A stretch of 64,000 nt of DNA from Pseudomonas sp. UBA5706 (GCF_002419965.1 NZ_DIHC01000041.1:421-64420); one strand, 5' to 3'. Positions 27,651-36,330 are shown, counted from the first letter of the stretch. Translations and numbers: made by a program. The notes: a model not told the origin generated them from the letters alone.

Positions 27651-28988
27651 ATGACTATTTCTGTTCTAAACCCGAACAGCAGCCTGGCCGAGGTGGCAAG
27701 TGCTGAAAAGGCGCTGATCCGCAAAGTCGCCTGGCGCCTGATGCCGCTGATCATGGTCTGCTACCTGTTCGCCTTTTTCGACCGCATCAACATCAGCTTT
27801 GCCAAGTTCCAGCTGCAAACCGACCTGGGCCTGAGCGACACCGCCTATGGCCTGGGCGCGAGCCTGTTCGTCATCGGCTACGTGCTGTTCGAAGTGCCGA
27901 GCAACATCATGCTGTACAAGGTCGGCGCTCGCCGCTGGATCGCCCGCATCATGATTTCCTGGGGCATCGCGACGTCGTTGATGGTGTTCGTCAACGCCGA
28001 ATGGCAGTTTTACGTGCTGCGCTTCATCATCGGCGCAATGGAAGCCGGTTTCGCACCGGGCGTGCTGTTTTACCTGACCCTCTGGTTCCCGCAAACCTAC
28101 CGCGGCCGTATCACCTCGATCCTGTTCCTGGCCTCCGCATTCGCCGGGCTGCTCGGCGCGCCGTTCTCCGGGCTGGTGCTGGGCCTCATGGACGGCGTCA
28201 TGCAGATGCGCGGCTGGCATTGGCTGTTCCTGCTGGGCGGCCTGCCTTGCATCGCGCTGGGCATCGCAGTGTTGAAAGTGCTCAAGGATCGCGTTGCCGA
28301 CGCTCACTGGCTGACCGACGCCGAGAAGAACTACCTTTCCAGCCGTATTGCCCAGCACGAGCCGAACACGCATGGCTCGCTGCTGACAGCCCTGAAGATG
28401 CCCGGCTTCCTCATGCTCGGTTTTATCTACTTCCTGATCCAGGTCGCGTCCTATGGCCTGAACTTCTGGGCGCCGCAGCTGATTCGCAGCGCCGGTGTCG
28501 AAAGCCCGGTGATCATCGGCCTGCTTACCGCCATTCCTTACATCTGCGGGGCAGTGAGCATGGTCGTTGTCGGTCGTCTTTCGGATGCCAGCGGCGAGCG
28601 CCGCAAATTCGTTTGCGGCTTGGTGGTACTGGGCGCGGTTGGGTTCTTCTGCGCAGGCATTTTCGCGCAACACACCAGCATGCTCGTGCTGTCATTGGCC
28701 ATGCTCGGCGGCGGTATCGTCGCATCCATTCCGGCCTTCTGGACCCTGCCACCCAAGCTGCTGGCCGGTGCGGGCGCCGGTGCAGCGGGCGGGATCGCCT
28801 TGATCAACACCCTCGGCCAGTTCGGCGGCATCGTCAGCCCGATCATGGTCGGCCGGATCAAGGACCTGACAGGCAGCACCACACCAGCGCTCTACGTCAT
28901 CGGCATAACCAGCGTGATCGCTGCGGGGCTGCTGCTGTGGGGGCTACCGGCGAAATTGCGCACGCTGGATAAAAGTAGCGGTGAGTGA
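27651..28988 (+). CDS. MFS transporter, anion:cation symporter type
   Basis: 445 residues with about 12 membrane segments. N-terminal family signature FAFFDRINISFAKFQLQTDL and ASLFVIGYVLFEVPSNIML match the ACS/NarK-phthalate-type organic-anion importers. Start at the ATG at 27651, with GGAG 9-10 bases upstream. Third gene of the presumed acid-catabolism unit, so it likely imports the acid. Confidence 0.88.
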   Translation: MTISVLNPNSSLAEVASAEKALIRKVAWRLMPLIMVCYLFAFFDRINISFAKFQLQTDLGLSDTAYGLGASLFVIGYVLFEVPSNIMLYKVGARRWIARIMISWGIATSLMVFVNAEWQFYVLRFIIGAMEAGFAPGVLFYLTLWFPQTYRGRITSILFLASAFAGLLGAPFSGLVLGLMDGVMQMRGWHWLFLLGGLPCIALGIAVLKVLKDRVADAHWLTDAEKNYLSSRIAQHEPNTHGSLLTALKMPGFLMLGFIYFLIQVASYGLNFWAPQLIRSAGVESPVIIGLLTAIPYICGAVSMVVVGRLSDASGERRKFVCGLVVLGAVGFFCAGIFAQHTSMLVLSLAMLGGGIVASIPAFWTLPPKLLAGAGAGAAGGIALINTLGQFGGIVSPIMVGRIKDLTGSTTPALYVIGITSVIAAGLLLWGLPAKLRTLDKSSGE

Positions 28989-29088
28989 AGGCAGCACCTC
29001 CTAGCCGTGGCAGCGTGCCTGTACTTCGCTTACAGTCTCGCTGCCCGAGCGGCTGCCTACGCTGGACAAAACCCTACAAGGGCCGGAT

Positions 29089-29741
29089 ATGAAGTGTCTT
29101 GAACAACTGCTGGAGCCAAATGACCCTGCGATGCCGCTTGTTAAAGCGCTGCGTGAACACGCACAGCGTCCTTGCGAATTACTTGAACCCTCGGACGACC
29201 GCGCCAGAGTGTTACTGGGGCTACAGATCACTACTCGCTCAATGCTGGGGGCCATCGCCTATGAAACGGGCGGCATGTTGATCGACAACGGGTGGCTGCG
29301 GATTCTGGGTTCGGGCCATGCGCGGCTGGCGCGCAATATTCTGGATTGGAATCAGCAACGATCTGAAGGCCATATGTTGGTGGCGGACGATGCTGCAGGC
29401 GGGTTTTTCTCGATCAATGGCGGCGGCTTGGGCGACGACATCGGATCAATGTACTACTGGGCACCGGATACCCTCATCTGGGAGCCAATGGAAATCGGTT
29501 ATACCGACTTTTAGGCTGGGCAATGAGTGACAGGATCGAGACGTTTTATGACGGGTTACGCTGGCAAACATGGCAGCAGGGTATGAGCGCTGTCAGTACT
29601 GATCAGTGCGTCAGTTTCTATCCGTTTCTGTGGACCGAAGAGGGGTCAGTCCACACAAGCAGCCGCCGCGTCATAGATATCGCTGAACACTACGACCTGA
29701 ATATTGGCTGCTCTCTACGGTCGAGCAGTCATCACGTTTGA
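29089..29741 (+). pseudogene. DUF2625 family protein, frameshifted
   Basis: The first frame (29089-29514, 141 aa) has the DUF2625 N-terminal two thirds: ALREHAQRPCELLEPSDD, GGMLIDNGWLRILGSG and NGGGLGDDIGSMYYWAPDTL, ending ...EIGYTDF-stop. The continuation is in another frame from about 29513 (LGWAMSDRIETFYDGLRW, CVSFYPFLWTEEGS). One extra T in the tttt run at 29510-29513 would restore a single protein of about 215 residues, the usual family length. Either a recent inactivation or a homopolymer sequencing error. Confidence 0.75.
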
Positions 29742-29795
29742 CATGGGCAGATCAGGAGGCCGCGTGGATGCGCAGCCTCACTGGCCCTTGCTCGT

Positions 29796-31436
29796 TCACA
29801 ACCGGAAACGGCCTACCAGATCATTAAAAGACAGCGCCAAACGGGACAGATCCTGCGTCGAAGCGGTGGTCTGATTCGCGCCCGTGGCGCTTTGTGTCGA
29901 CAGATCCTGAATATTGACCAGGTTGCGATCCACTTCACGCGCCACATGAGCCTGCTCTTCACACGCGCTGGCGATTACCAGGTTGCGATCGTTGATCTGG
30001 CCGATGCCCTCGGCGATCAGCTCCAGCGCGTCGCCGGTCGCTTGGGCCAGCGTTTGAGTGTTGGTGACCAAAGACTGGCTCTTCTCCATCGCGACCACTG
30101 CCTGATCGGCCCGGGACTGCACCGCGCCGATCATGCTCTCTATCTCACCGGTTGAAGACTGAGTGCGCGCTGCCAAGGCCCTGACCTCGTCAGCGACAAC
30201 GGCAAAGCCACGGCCCTGTTCGCCCGCCCGAGCGGCCTCGATGGCCGCGTTCAGTGCCAGTAGGTTGGTCTGCTCGGCAATGCCACGGATCACGTCCAGA
30301 ACCTTGCCGATGTCCCTGACCTGAACTGCCAGGTCCTCCACGATAGTGGTGGATGCCTGGATTTCGGTGGTCGCGCTGTTGACCGCAGTCACCGCATTGC
30401 GGGCTTGGCCAAGCCCACTGCTGGCCTGCGAGCTTGCCGCCTTCGAGGCCTCGGAAGTCGAGATTGCATTACGCGCAACCTCCTCCACGGCCGACGTCAT
30501 TTCGGTAACCGCAGTGGCGGCCTGCTGGATTTCATCGTTCTGGCGAAGCAGCCCGCGGCTCCCATTTTCGGTCACCGCATTCAGCTCCTCAGCGGCTGAG
30601 GCCAATTGGTGAGCGGCTTCGGCAATCTGGCGAATCGTGCCTTTCAGGCTCTCCTGCATATCGCCCAGCGCGCTCAACAGTTGTCCGGTTTCATCGCGTG
30701 CCGCGCTGCCTACCGTGTGTGTCAAGTCGCCTTTGGCAATCAGCTGCGCGCTGGCCACCGCTACCGCGATGGGCCGACTGATCAGCCTGCTGATGAAAAA
30801 CCCCAGCGCCATTGCCGCAATGAAGGCCAGCGCGATGCCGATGTAAAGCGTTGTGGTCGCAGCGCGCTCTTGCGCGACCGCATCGTTGCCACCCTCGACA
30901 ATCTGCCGATTGTTGGACGCCACCATAACCGACAACTCATCCAATACAGTGCGATACGCCTGTTGAACATCGCCCGACATATGCGCCCTTGCAGCTGGAA
31001 TATCCCCTGCCTGCAACGCCGCAAGCACGGTTTGAATCTGAGCCTGATAGGCCGGCCAATCGCGTTCCATTTTGTCGCCGGCTGCGCGCTCGTCGTCGGC
31101 CAACGGCGTCTGCCTGTAGACTGCAAATGCCTTTTCGCTGTCAGCACGGTTGGCATCCATGCTTTGCAAAATCTGATCCTTGGTACTTTGCGGCGCGTTC
31201 GCAATATGAGCCCCGATCAACGAATACAGATCCCGTTGCTGAGCAATCGCGTTACTTTTGGCCTCTGCGGTTTTGGATACTGAAACCAGATTATTGGTGA
31301 ACACCGATTTCAGGCTGTCCGACAGTTGGGTAATGCCCCTGGCACCCAACAGCCCCACTGCCAGGGTGATCAGTGCGCAAAGCACGAAAGCGGTGATTAA
31401 CTTCGTCGATAATTTCGCGTCGCGCAGCCAAGTCAT
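29796..31436 (-). CDS. methyl-accepting chemotaxis protein, 4HB sensor
   Basis: 546 residues. Membrane helix about 14-32, periplasmic four-helix-bundle sensor (about 35-185), second helix about 190-212 (LYIGIALAFIAAMALGFFIS), HAMP, then the signalling hairpin with the invariant tip IAEQTNLLALNAAIEAARAG. Start at 31436 (MTWLRDAKLSTKL) matches typical MCPs; the frame is open for 36 more codons with no MCP features. Ligand unknown. Confidence 0.92.
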   Translation of the reverse strand: MTWLRDAKLSTKLITAFVLCALITLAVGLLGARGITQLSDSLKSVFTNNLVSVSKTAEAKSNAIAQQRDLYSLIGAHIANAPQSTKDQILQSMDANRADSEKAFAVYRQTPLADDERAAGDKMERDWPAYQAQIQTVLAALQAGDIPAARAHMSGDVQQAYRTVLDELSVMVASNNRQIVEGGNDAVAQERAATTTLYIGIALAFIAAMALGFFISRLISRPIAVAVASAQLIAKGDLTHTVGSAARDETGQLLSALGDMQESLKGTIRQIAEAAHQLASAAEELNAVTENGSRGLLRQNDEIQQAATAVTEMTSAVEEVARNAISTSEASKAASSQASSGLGQARNAVTAVNSATTEIQASTTIVEDLAVQVRDIGKVLDVIRGIAEQTNLLALNAAIEAARAGEQGRGFAVVADEVRALAARTQSSTGEIESMIGAVQSRADQAVVAMEKSQSLVTNTQTLAQATGDALELIAEGIGQINDRNLVIASACEEQAHVAREVDRNLVNIQDLSTQSATGANQTTASTQDLSRLALSFNDLVGRFRL

Positions 31437-31579
31437 AATTCGAATCCCGATAGGTTTGCCTTGAAAAGTGACAAGTCGCTGGACACTTCGCATGGATAGG
31501 CGGATATACCGTTGTATCGGCTCACGGCGCACAAGCTGAATCACCGCCCGTCAGACCTTGCGCGGTTTTTTCCGGGCAA

Positions 31580-31611
31580 AAAAAACGTCCCGCAAAGCCG
31601 GGACGTTTTGT
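31580..31611 (-). terminator. strong rho-independent terminator
   Basis: Hairpin aaaacgtcccg / cgggacgtttt flanked by A-run and T-run, 15 bases past the stop of the minus-strand membrane protein. Confidence 0.85.
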
Positions 31612-31625
31612 GTTCGCAGTTACCG

Positions 31626-32642
31626 TTACACCGTAGTGGCAACCTTTGTAACCGGTTGAGTCCGACGACCCAATACACCTGCACCCGCCGCCACAAGGCC
31701 CGAGATGATCAGCGTGATCAGCAACAACCAAGCGCCTTGAGACACACGTTTGGCAGCAACGTCGGCTGCTTCGCGTGCTTTACGCTCTGCATCGGCCTTC
31801 AGCTCTTGATACTTGGCGTAAGCCTGTTGATACGCCTGCTGAGCCTGATCGACCATTTGGTTGGCCTCGGCATCGGTTTTACCGGTGCGTGCCTTGATCA
31901 GGTTAACGAACGCTTCACGGTCAGCCGCATCCCAAGCTTTGTCGCCTTTTGCCTTGATGCGATCCAGCAAACCGCTGAGTTGGGTATCGGTCGCCTGAGG
32001 GTTCTGCGCACTGCGCTGGGCAGTGTTCTTGGCATCCTGCCCAGTGGCCTTGGCTTCTTGCTTCACCGTGTCCGGGTTCAGCTCGGGTTTGCCAGTCTGG
32101 CGCATCGCGGTTTCGAGCTCGCCCTGAATATCATCCAGATTGAAATCGATACCCTGTTTACGCAGTTGATCTTGAACCGTATCGCCCAGGCGAGGCGCGA
32201 CCTGCGAAATGCCGCTGCCGACAGCCGACAAACCGCTGCCTGCCAGATTAAGGCCGCTGCTGACAATACCTGTCACCGCGCTCGAGACCAGATACAAGGT
32301 GACCAGCGAGGTGGTCGCCCACACCAACAGGCCATGCATCGCGCCTTCGCGCTGGGCAAGACGTCCTGCCACCCAGCCACCGACGAACAACGAAATGATC
32401 CCGCTGGCCACGACCCAAATGGCGGTGCCTTTGCCCAGGCCGTCGAGCGGGTTGCCTTCCTGCAACGGGTCGATACTGGCAGAGCCAATCGCCGTACCCA
32501 GCAGGTTCAAAATGACGGACACCACCATCGCAAGCGCTACGCCGGCGAAAATAGCGCTCCAGGAAATTCGTTTAAGCAGTGGGGCCGAAGTGACATGCGT
32601 CTCTGGGTACACCACTGTGTTAGTGCGGTCATCGGTGATCAT
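31626..32642 (-). CDS. membrane protein with long helical linker
   Basis: 338 residues. Transmembrane segments at about 28-50, 75-95 and 103-125 (ISWSAIFAGVALAMVVSVIL, TAIWVVASGIISLFVGGWVA, GLLVWATTSLVTLYLVSSAV). A long hydrophilic helical domain (about 145-300) rich in Gln/Ala/Lys with repeated AYQQAYAKYQ-type turns follows, and a last membrane helix lies at about 303-325. Glycine-rich helices resemble CAP-type Gram-negative membrane proteins. No function known to me. Confidence 0.75.
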   Translation of the reverse strand: MITDDRTNTVVYPETHVTSAPLLKRISWSAIFAGVALAMVVSVILNLLGTAIGSASIDPLQEGNPLDGLGKGTAIWVVASGIISLFVGGWVAGRLAQREGAMHGLLVWATTSLVTLYLVSSAVTGIVSSGLNLAGSGLSAVGSGISQVAPRLGDTVQDQLRKQGIDFNLDDIQGELETAMRQTGKPELNPDTVKQEAKATGQDAKNTAQRSAQNPQATDTQLSGLLDRIKAKGDKAWDAADREAFVNLIKARTGKTDAEANQMVDQAQQAYQQAYAKYQELKADAERKAREAADVAAKRVSQGAWLLLITLIISGLVAAGAGVLGRRTQPVTKVATTV

Positions 32643-32739
32643 GGTGATGCTCCTTGGTCAAGCTCCCTGATTTAGCGTGCTGCGCCTGAGGTCAGGCGCA
32701 GCTCCTTGGAATATTGCGATGGGGGTCACGCAGCCGTCA

Positions 32740-33144
32740 TTAGACGCTGCCGTTGCCCGAGGCAGCCTTTGTCAGCACTTTACCGTGCAGTTCAATGTTC
32801 TGATCCGCAGTGCCCGTGTAATCACCGCTCATGCCAACTTCGCCGGCCAGTTGCTTACGGCTGGCAAGATCATTTGGCAGGTTCAACGCCTTCAGGAGGT
32901 CCACGATGGACTCTTTAGGGTTCAGTGTTGGATGGTCTTTTGCCAGCGAGTCGAGTTTGGCGTCGACCTGTTCCTTAGTGGCGGGCGCTGCTGCCGCGGC
33001 AGAAGTTGCACCTGTGGGCGCTGTACCGGCAGGAGCAGCCGTGCCCCCGGTGGCCGGAGCGGCGGAAGGGTCAGATGACGCTTGCGTGCTCGCCTCAGCG
33101 TGGCCAATACCCAGTGCGGACAGGATTTTGTTGAAAAAGCTCAT
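32740..33144 (-). CDS. DUF3597 domain protein
   Basis: 134 residues. N-terminal MSFFNKILSALGIG, an Ala/Pro/Thr-rich low-complexity linker (about 20-55), then the DUF3597 domain (DAKLDSLAKDHPTLNPKESI, LLKALNLPNDLASRKQLAGE). Function unknown; often a small stress or envelope-associated protein. AAGGAAAT Shine-Dalgarno precedes the ATG. Confidence 0.88.
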   Translation of the reverse strand: MSFFNKILSALGIGHAEASTQASSDPSAAPATGGTAAPAGTAPTGATSAAAAAPATKEQVDAKLDSLAKDHPTLNPKESIVDLLKALNLPNDLASRKQLAGEVGMSGDYTGTADQNIELHGKVLTKAASGNGSV

Positions 33145-33659
33145 CGTTATTTCCTTTTACAAGTGATCATCTATCCAGTGCAAATCAGGCCGATAAGATC
33201 GACTTGAAGTTCACACCAGAGTGCGTGATGGCAAAATGGCTACTTCACAGCGGCAAATAGCGTTCGATACAGTTTTTATCGCGATTAGAAGACAGTTAAT
33301 TCAAGCATCGTCTTCTAAGCGTCAACTGTGGCAACCAAACCTCAATGCCTGCCGCTATTAACTGGAGTTGTTCGCTCGCATTTCGGTTCCAACTAATGTT
33401 GGGCGTCGATTTTTATCGGACGAATGGTAGGGGTGCGCGGTAGTTGGCCGGCGGCGTATCTAAGGTCGCTCTAACGCGCCCGAGCTGTATCAATCGGCAA
33501 ATAATAGAGCGGCTGAGAAAGGGGTTGTGGGTGATGGCATAAGACAGGCACCACCCATCTTTCCTTAGCATTTGCGCGGGTGTGGGCAGTACGGGTGAGT
33601 TGGAGGTGAGGGAGGTTTCTGGCCAGAGCCGCCGCAGTAGAGACGGCCCGGTTGAGTGT
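33145..33659. other. intergenic, nothing recognised
   Basis: 515 bases between the DUF3597 promoter side and the end of the DUF6124 gene. No ORF, RNA or repeat that I can support. Confidence 0.5.
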
Positions 33660-33959
33660 TTAGCGCTCGGCTTCGATACGAACGGCCAAGCCAGCGATCG
33701 AGGCTTCGACCAACGCTTTGGCGGCTTCGATGTGATGCACGACCGATCTGGCTAGGGGCCGAAATTCCGGCGAGGTGTTGTCCGCTGCTTCATAAGCGGT
33801 GGCGACCGCACAGTTCAGGTACTCATATACAAGGGTGAGGGCGTCGTCGACTCGAATGCCCGGTTGGACGCTGAACAGGCATTGATTGCCGACGTCGGCC
33901 CCGAAGGGAGTGGATTGGGTGACCGGGATTTCGGGGGGATGAGGGGTGGATCTGATCAT
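33660..33959 (-). CDS. DUF6124 (formerly DUF3077) family protein
   Basis: 99 residues. The family core is visible: CLFSVQPGIRVDDALTLVYE, then LNCAVATAYEAADN and ARSVVHHIEAAKALVEASI. Common in Pseudomonas, function unknown. The ATG at 33959 has GGAG 8 bases upstream, and that Shine-Dalgarno overlaps a sequence complementary to the loop of the C4-type RNA encoded just upstream, so translation is probably controlled by it. Confidence 0.85.
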   Translation of the reverse strand: MIRSTPHPPEIPVTQSTPFGADVGNQCLFSVQPGIRVDDALTLVYEYLNCAVATAYEAADNTSPEFRPLARSVVHHIEAAKALVEASIAGLAVRIEAER

Positions 33960-33969
33960 GATTCAAGCT

Positions 33970-34005
33970 CCTGACGTGGTGGAGCCATCACGCTTCGCGA
34001 CTAAA
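33970..34005 (-). promoter_or_regulatory. C4 RNA target site at the DUF6124 ribosome-binding site
   Basis: On the minus strand, TTTAGTCG (34005-33998) and ACGTCAGG (33977-33970) lie in the leader of the DUF6124 gene. TTAGTCG within the first is complementary to the linker, and the second to the loop, of the structured RNA at 34015-34089. ACGTCAGG runs into the Shine-Dalgarno. Confidence 0.75.
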
Positions 34006-34014
34006 CGAAAGGGC

Positions 34015-34089
34015 GGTGGCTGTACTCGGGTTAGTCGACCGGGACGTCAGGCACCCGGCGCACACGAATGTGCCCCTCGTACAGCCACC
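34015..34089 (-). ncRNA. C4-type antisense RNA
   Basis: Three-way-junction RNA read on the minus strand. Closing stem of 11 perfect pairs (34079-34089 with 34015-34025); hairpin gcaca/tgtgc at 34060-34073; hairpin ccggg/cccgg at 34039-34058 whose 10-base loop contains CCTGACGT; and the single-stranded linker CGACTAA at 34031-34037. Loop and linker are complementary to two short blocks near the downstream DUF6124 ribosome-binding site and, again, to an upstream leader. Size, fold and paired complementarity match the C4 RNAs of phages P1/P7, which block translation of a nearby gene in the same transcript. Recognised by eye, not by covariance search. Confidence 0.8.
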
Positions 34090-34132
34090 ATAAAAACGCG
34101 CACCACTGTCTATAGGCAGTGGCGCGATTCAT
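34031..34132 (-). CDS. 33-aa leader ORF spanning terminator hairpin and C4 RNA
   Basis: ATG at 34132 begins a short reading frame (MNRATAYRQWCAFLWWLYEG then RVRRVPDVPVD) that runs through a hairpin/T5 element and the whole C4 RNA and stops in its linker. A copy of the two C4 target blocks lies 15-38 bases upstream of its start. It may be a leader peptide whose translation decides transcription past the hairpin. Whether it is translated is inference. Confidence 0.4.
   Translation of the reverse strand: MNRATAYRQWCAFLWWLYEGHIRVRRVPDVPVD
34093..34128 (-). terminator. terminator/attenuator-like hairpin upstream of C4 RNA
   Basis: Minus-strand GCGCCACTG / CAGTGGTGC stem (one G-U pair), 8-base loop, followed by GCG and TTTTT. 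It lies between the upstream C4 target copy and the C4 RNA itself. Confidence 0.65.
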
Positions 34133-34146
34133 GAGGGCGTTACGCA

Positions 34147-34170
34147 CCTGACGCTATTCGGGCGACTAAA
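34147..34170 (-). promoter_or_regulatory. second copy of the C4 target blocks
   Basis: TTTAGTCG (34170-34163) and CGTCAGG (34153-34147) on the minus strand repeat the pair found at 34005-33970. They have the same order and the same complementarity to the C4 RNA linker and loop. Located 15 bases before the leader ORF start. Confidence 0.65.
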
Positions 34171-34392
34171 CCCGGTCGTTGGTTACAACGACGGGCGAAA
34201 GGTAGTCATAGTGCCAGGCGCGTTCAAGCGGATCGGCAGGATAGCGGCAAATTTCAGAAGCGTCCTACAACTCTGCATCGTTTTTGTTCGCGAATGTGTT
34301 TTTTTTAAACAACGCGACTAAACATTTTGTTCGGTTCACAACCACGCGTTTGCGCATTAGAGTCTGCTATCACACACACCGGGGGAACTGAT

Positions 34393-34620
34393 ATCGAGCG
34401 TTACAGCAATCTCAGTGGAGATTCGGGGGTCGTGGCTTTCCGATTGGAGGAAGGGTCGATCCTGGTGGAATTCGCCGACCAATCCCGCTATCTCTACAAC
34501 ACCATCAAGCCAGGCCCCGCAGCCGTTGCCGAACTGCAAAAACTCGCTCGCGCAGGGCAAGGATTGAACAGCTACATAAACCGGATCATTCGTAAAAACT
34601 ACTTCGAGAAGCTCAGCTGA
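34393..34620 (+). CDS. KTSC-like domain protein, start uncertain
   Basis: A 75-residue frame resembling KTSC domains: VVAFRLEEGSILVEFADQSR, YLYNTIKPGPAAVAEL and a C-terminal NSYINRIIRKNYFEKL. The best Shine-Dalgarno (GGGGGA) is followed by ATATCGAGCG with no ATG/GTG/TTG in frame. The start may be the rare ATC at 34393, a TTG far upstream at 34327, or a GTG near 34431 that would shorten the domain. KTSC domains are small RNA-binding-like folds of unclear role. Confidence 0.6.
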   Translation: MERYSNLSGDSGVVAFRLEEGSILVEFADQSRYLYNTIKPGPAAVAELQKLARAGQGLNSYINRIIRKNYFEKLS

Positions 34621-34725
34621 TATCGGTCTCACCGCAACGAGAGGGCGAGTCAGGAGTGAATCCAACGCTTCGCCTCGGCAGCGGAACCTTCGTTGCCGCT
34701 CCCCACGCCATTAAGGAAGACAGCC

Positions 34726-35145
34726 ATGGACGCACTCACCCAAACGCTCAAGCAAACCATCGAATCCGCCGACCGCGCCATCACGGCGCAAGACTACGAC
34801 GCGCTCATGCAATTCTATGCAGACGATGCCAGCCTCGTCGTCAAACCCGGCCTGACCGTCACCGGCAAGGCCAGCATCCGCCGAGCGTTCATCGCCATCG
34901 CCGAGCACTTCAACAACAGCATGGTCGTCACACAAGGAAACATGCAGGTCATACCGGGCGGCGATGTGGCCCTTGTGATCATGGAAACGCTGCTGCACGC
35001 CACTGACCAAACGGGCACAGAAACCAACATCACGCGCCGGGCCACGTACGTCTTTAAAGAAGTGGCGGGGAAGTGGTTGTGCGTGGTGGATAACTCGTAT
35101 GGCACAGCGCTGCTGGATTTTACTGACGACGCAGCGAGCGAGTGA
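34726..35145 (+). CDS. SnoaL/DUF4440-like protein
   Basis: 139 residues with the NTF2-like pattern: DRAITAQDYDALMQFYADDA, VTGKASIRRAFIAIAEHF, and ATYVFKEVAGKWLCVVDNSY. Such proteins act as small-molecule isomerases/cyclases or unknown binding proteins. TAAGGA lies 7 bases before the ATG. Confidence 0.8.
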   Translation: MDALTQTLKQTIESADRAITAQDYDALMQFYADDASLVVKPGLTVTGKASIRRAFIAIAEHFNNSMVVTQGNMQVIPGGDVALVIMETLLHATDQTGTETNITRRATYVFKEVAGKWLCVVDNSYGTALLDFTDDAASE

Positions 35146-35196
35146 GCTCGGCCTGTTGCCGCTCCGCGGGCTAACCCCCTGATCGAAGGACACCCC

Positions 35197-35703
35197 ATGC
35201 TTATCGTATTCAGTGGCCTTCCCGGCACCGGGAAAACCACCATCGCCAAGGACCTCGCCGTCGCGTTAGGCGCCGTCTACCTGCGGATCGACACGATCGA
35301 GCAAGCGATTCAAAACGCCGGCGCGCTAGCACAAGGCGTGGGACGAAGCGGTTACCTGGTCGCCAATGCGCTTGCGCTCGACAATCTCCGCACAGGGCAC
35401 GCGGTCGTCGCGGATTGCGTAAATCCGGTCACCGAAAGCCGTGCAGCGTGGAACGAAGTCGCCTCCAAGGCCGGCGTACGCCTGGTCAATATTCACGTGA
35501 TTTGCTCGGACAAACATGAACATCAACGGCGGGTAGAAACAAGGCTGAGCGACGTTCCAGGGCTGACGCCACCCACCTGGCAAGCGGTGCTGGACCATGA
35601 ATACGAAACGTGGGACGAACCCCCGTTTCGCATCGACACCGCCCAGGTTTCGCCGACGCAAGCGGTGTTGATGATCACCAGTCAATTCTGCCCTGTGAGG
35701 TGA
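35197..35703 (+). CDS. AAA family P-loop kinase-like protein
   Basis: 168 residues. Walker A GLPGTGKTT at residues 7-15 of a short-kinase fold, YLRIDTIEQAI as the switch segment, and a DPGLTPP/WQAVLDHEYE-like C-terminal helix region. It resembles the AAA_33 zeta-toxin/chloramphenicol-phosphotransferase-type small kinases. Substrate unknown. Confidence 0.8.
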   Translation: MLIVFSGLPGTGKTTIAKDLAVALGAVYLRIDTIEQAIQNAGALAQGVGRSGYLVANALALDNLRTGHAVVADCVNPVTESRAAWNEVASKAGVRLVNIHVICSDKHEHQRRVETRLSDVPGLTPPTWQAVLDHEYETWDEPPFRIDTAQVSPTQAVLMITSQFCPVR

Positions 35704-35761
35704 ATCGGCTGGGTGCCAGGTGAAAACTGCATGCCCCCGCGCTTATAAGTGAATGATTTTT

Positions 35762-36199
35762 CTACAGCAGCGATTTCTTCAGAAAAAATCGAGACCGTCC
35801 TTTCGGGAATTCTGGAAGCTCGCCGAACACTACATACCCTTGGCTTCGATAAAGCTTCAGCGCGTAAGGATTGAAGGTATCCAGCCAAGCAGCATGGCAG
35901 CCACGAAGGCGCGCCTGCGCCTCGGCATCCGCTAGAAGCCTCGCCGCAAGACCCCGCCCACGAAGCGTCTCCGGCAGCCACAGGTTTTCAATGAACAACC
36001 ACCCCCAAGCCGTGTAGCCGCTTAAACCTCCCACCACCTCATCACCAAACTCGGCATGACGCACAAGGATCGCCAATGGCAGCTCGTTGGAGGGCCCAAC
36101 CTCGCTTGCATTGAAGTTCATCAGCCCCTTTAGAATCAGGTCGTGGTCCGCTTCGCTGGGCGAGCACGATATTTCGAATGATATGGGGTCGTTTGTCAT
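35762..36199 (-). CDS. GNAT N-acetyltransferase
   Basis: 145 residues. The acetyl-CoA-binding motif is LPETLRGRGLAARLLADAEA, followed by HAAWLDTFNPYALKLYRSQG with the conserved late Tyr. Substrate unknown. Convergent with the kinase-like gene. Confidence 0.88.
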   Translation of the reverse strand: MTNDPISFEISCSPSEADHDLILKGLMNFNASEVGPSNELPLAILVRHAEFGDEVVGGLSGYTAWGWLFIENLWLPETLRGRGLAARLLADAEAQARLRGCHAAWLDTFNPYALKLYRSQGYVVFGELPEFPKGRSRFFLKKSLL

Positions 36200-36330
36200 C
36201 GGGGCATATCTCTCAAGACTGGTTTGAGGTTTTCGGCGGCAATTCAGGCGTTATCACAGCGTAGTCTGCAAGACCGCGCTGTGTGACTTCAAAAAGTCAC
36301 GCCGGTAACGGCCCCCAAGCCTAATGACGG

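Noticed and set aside
33946..34134. 62-codon plus-strand frame over the C4 RNA
   Set aside because: The RNA fold and target complementarity on the minus strand explain this DNA better.
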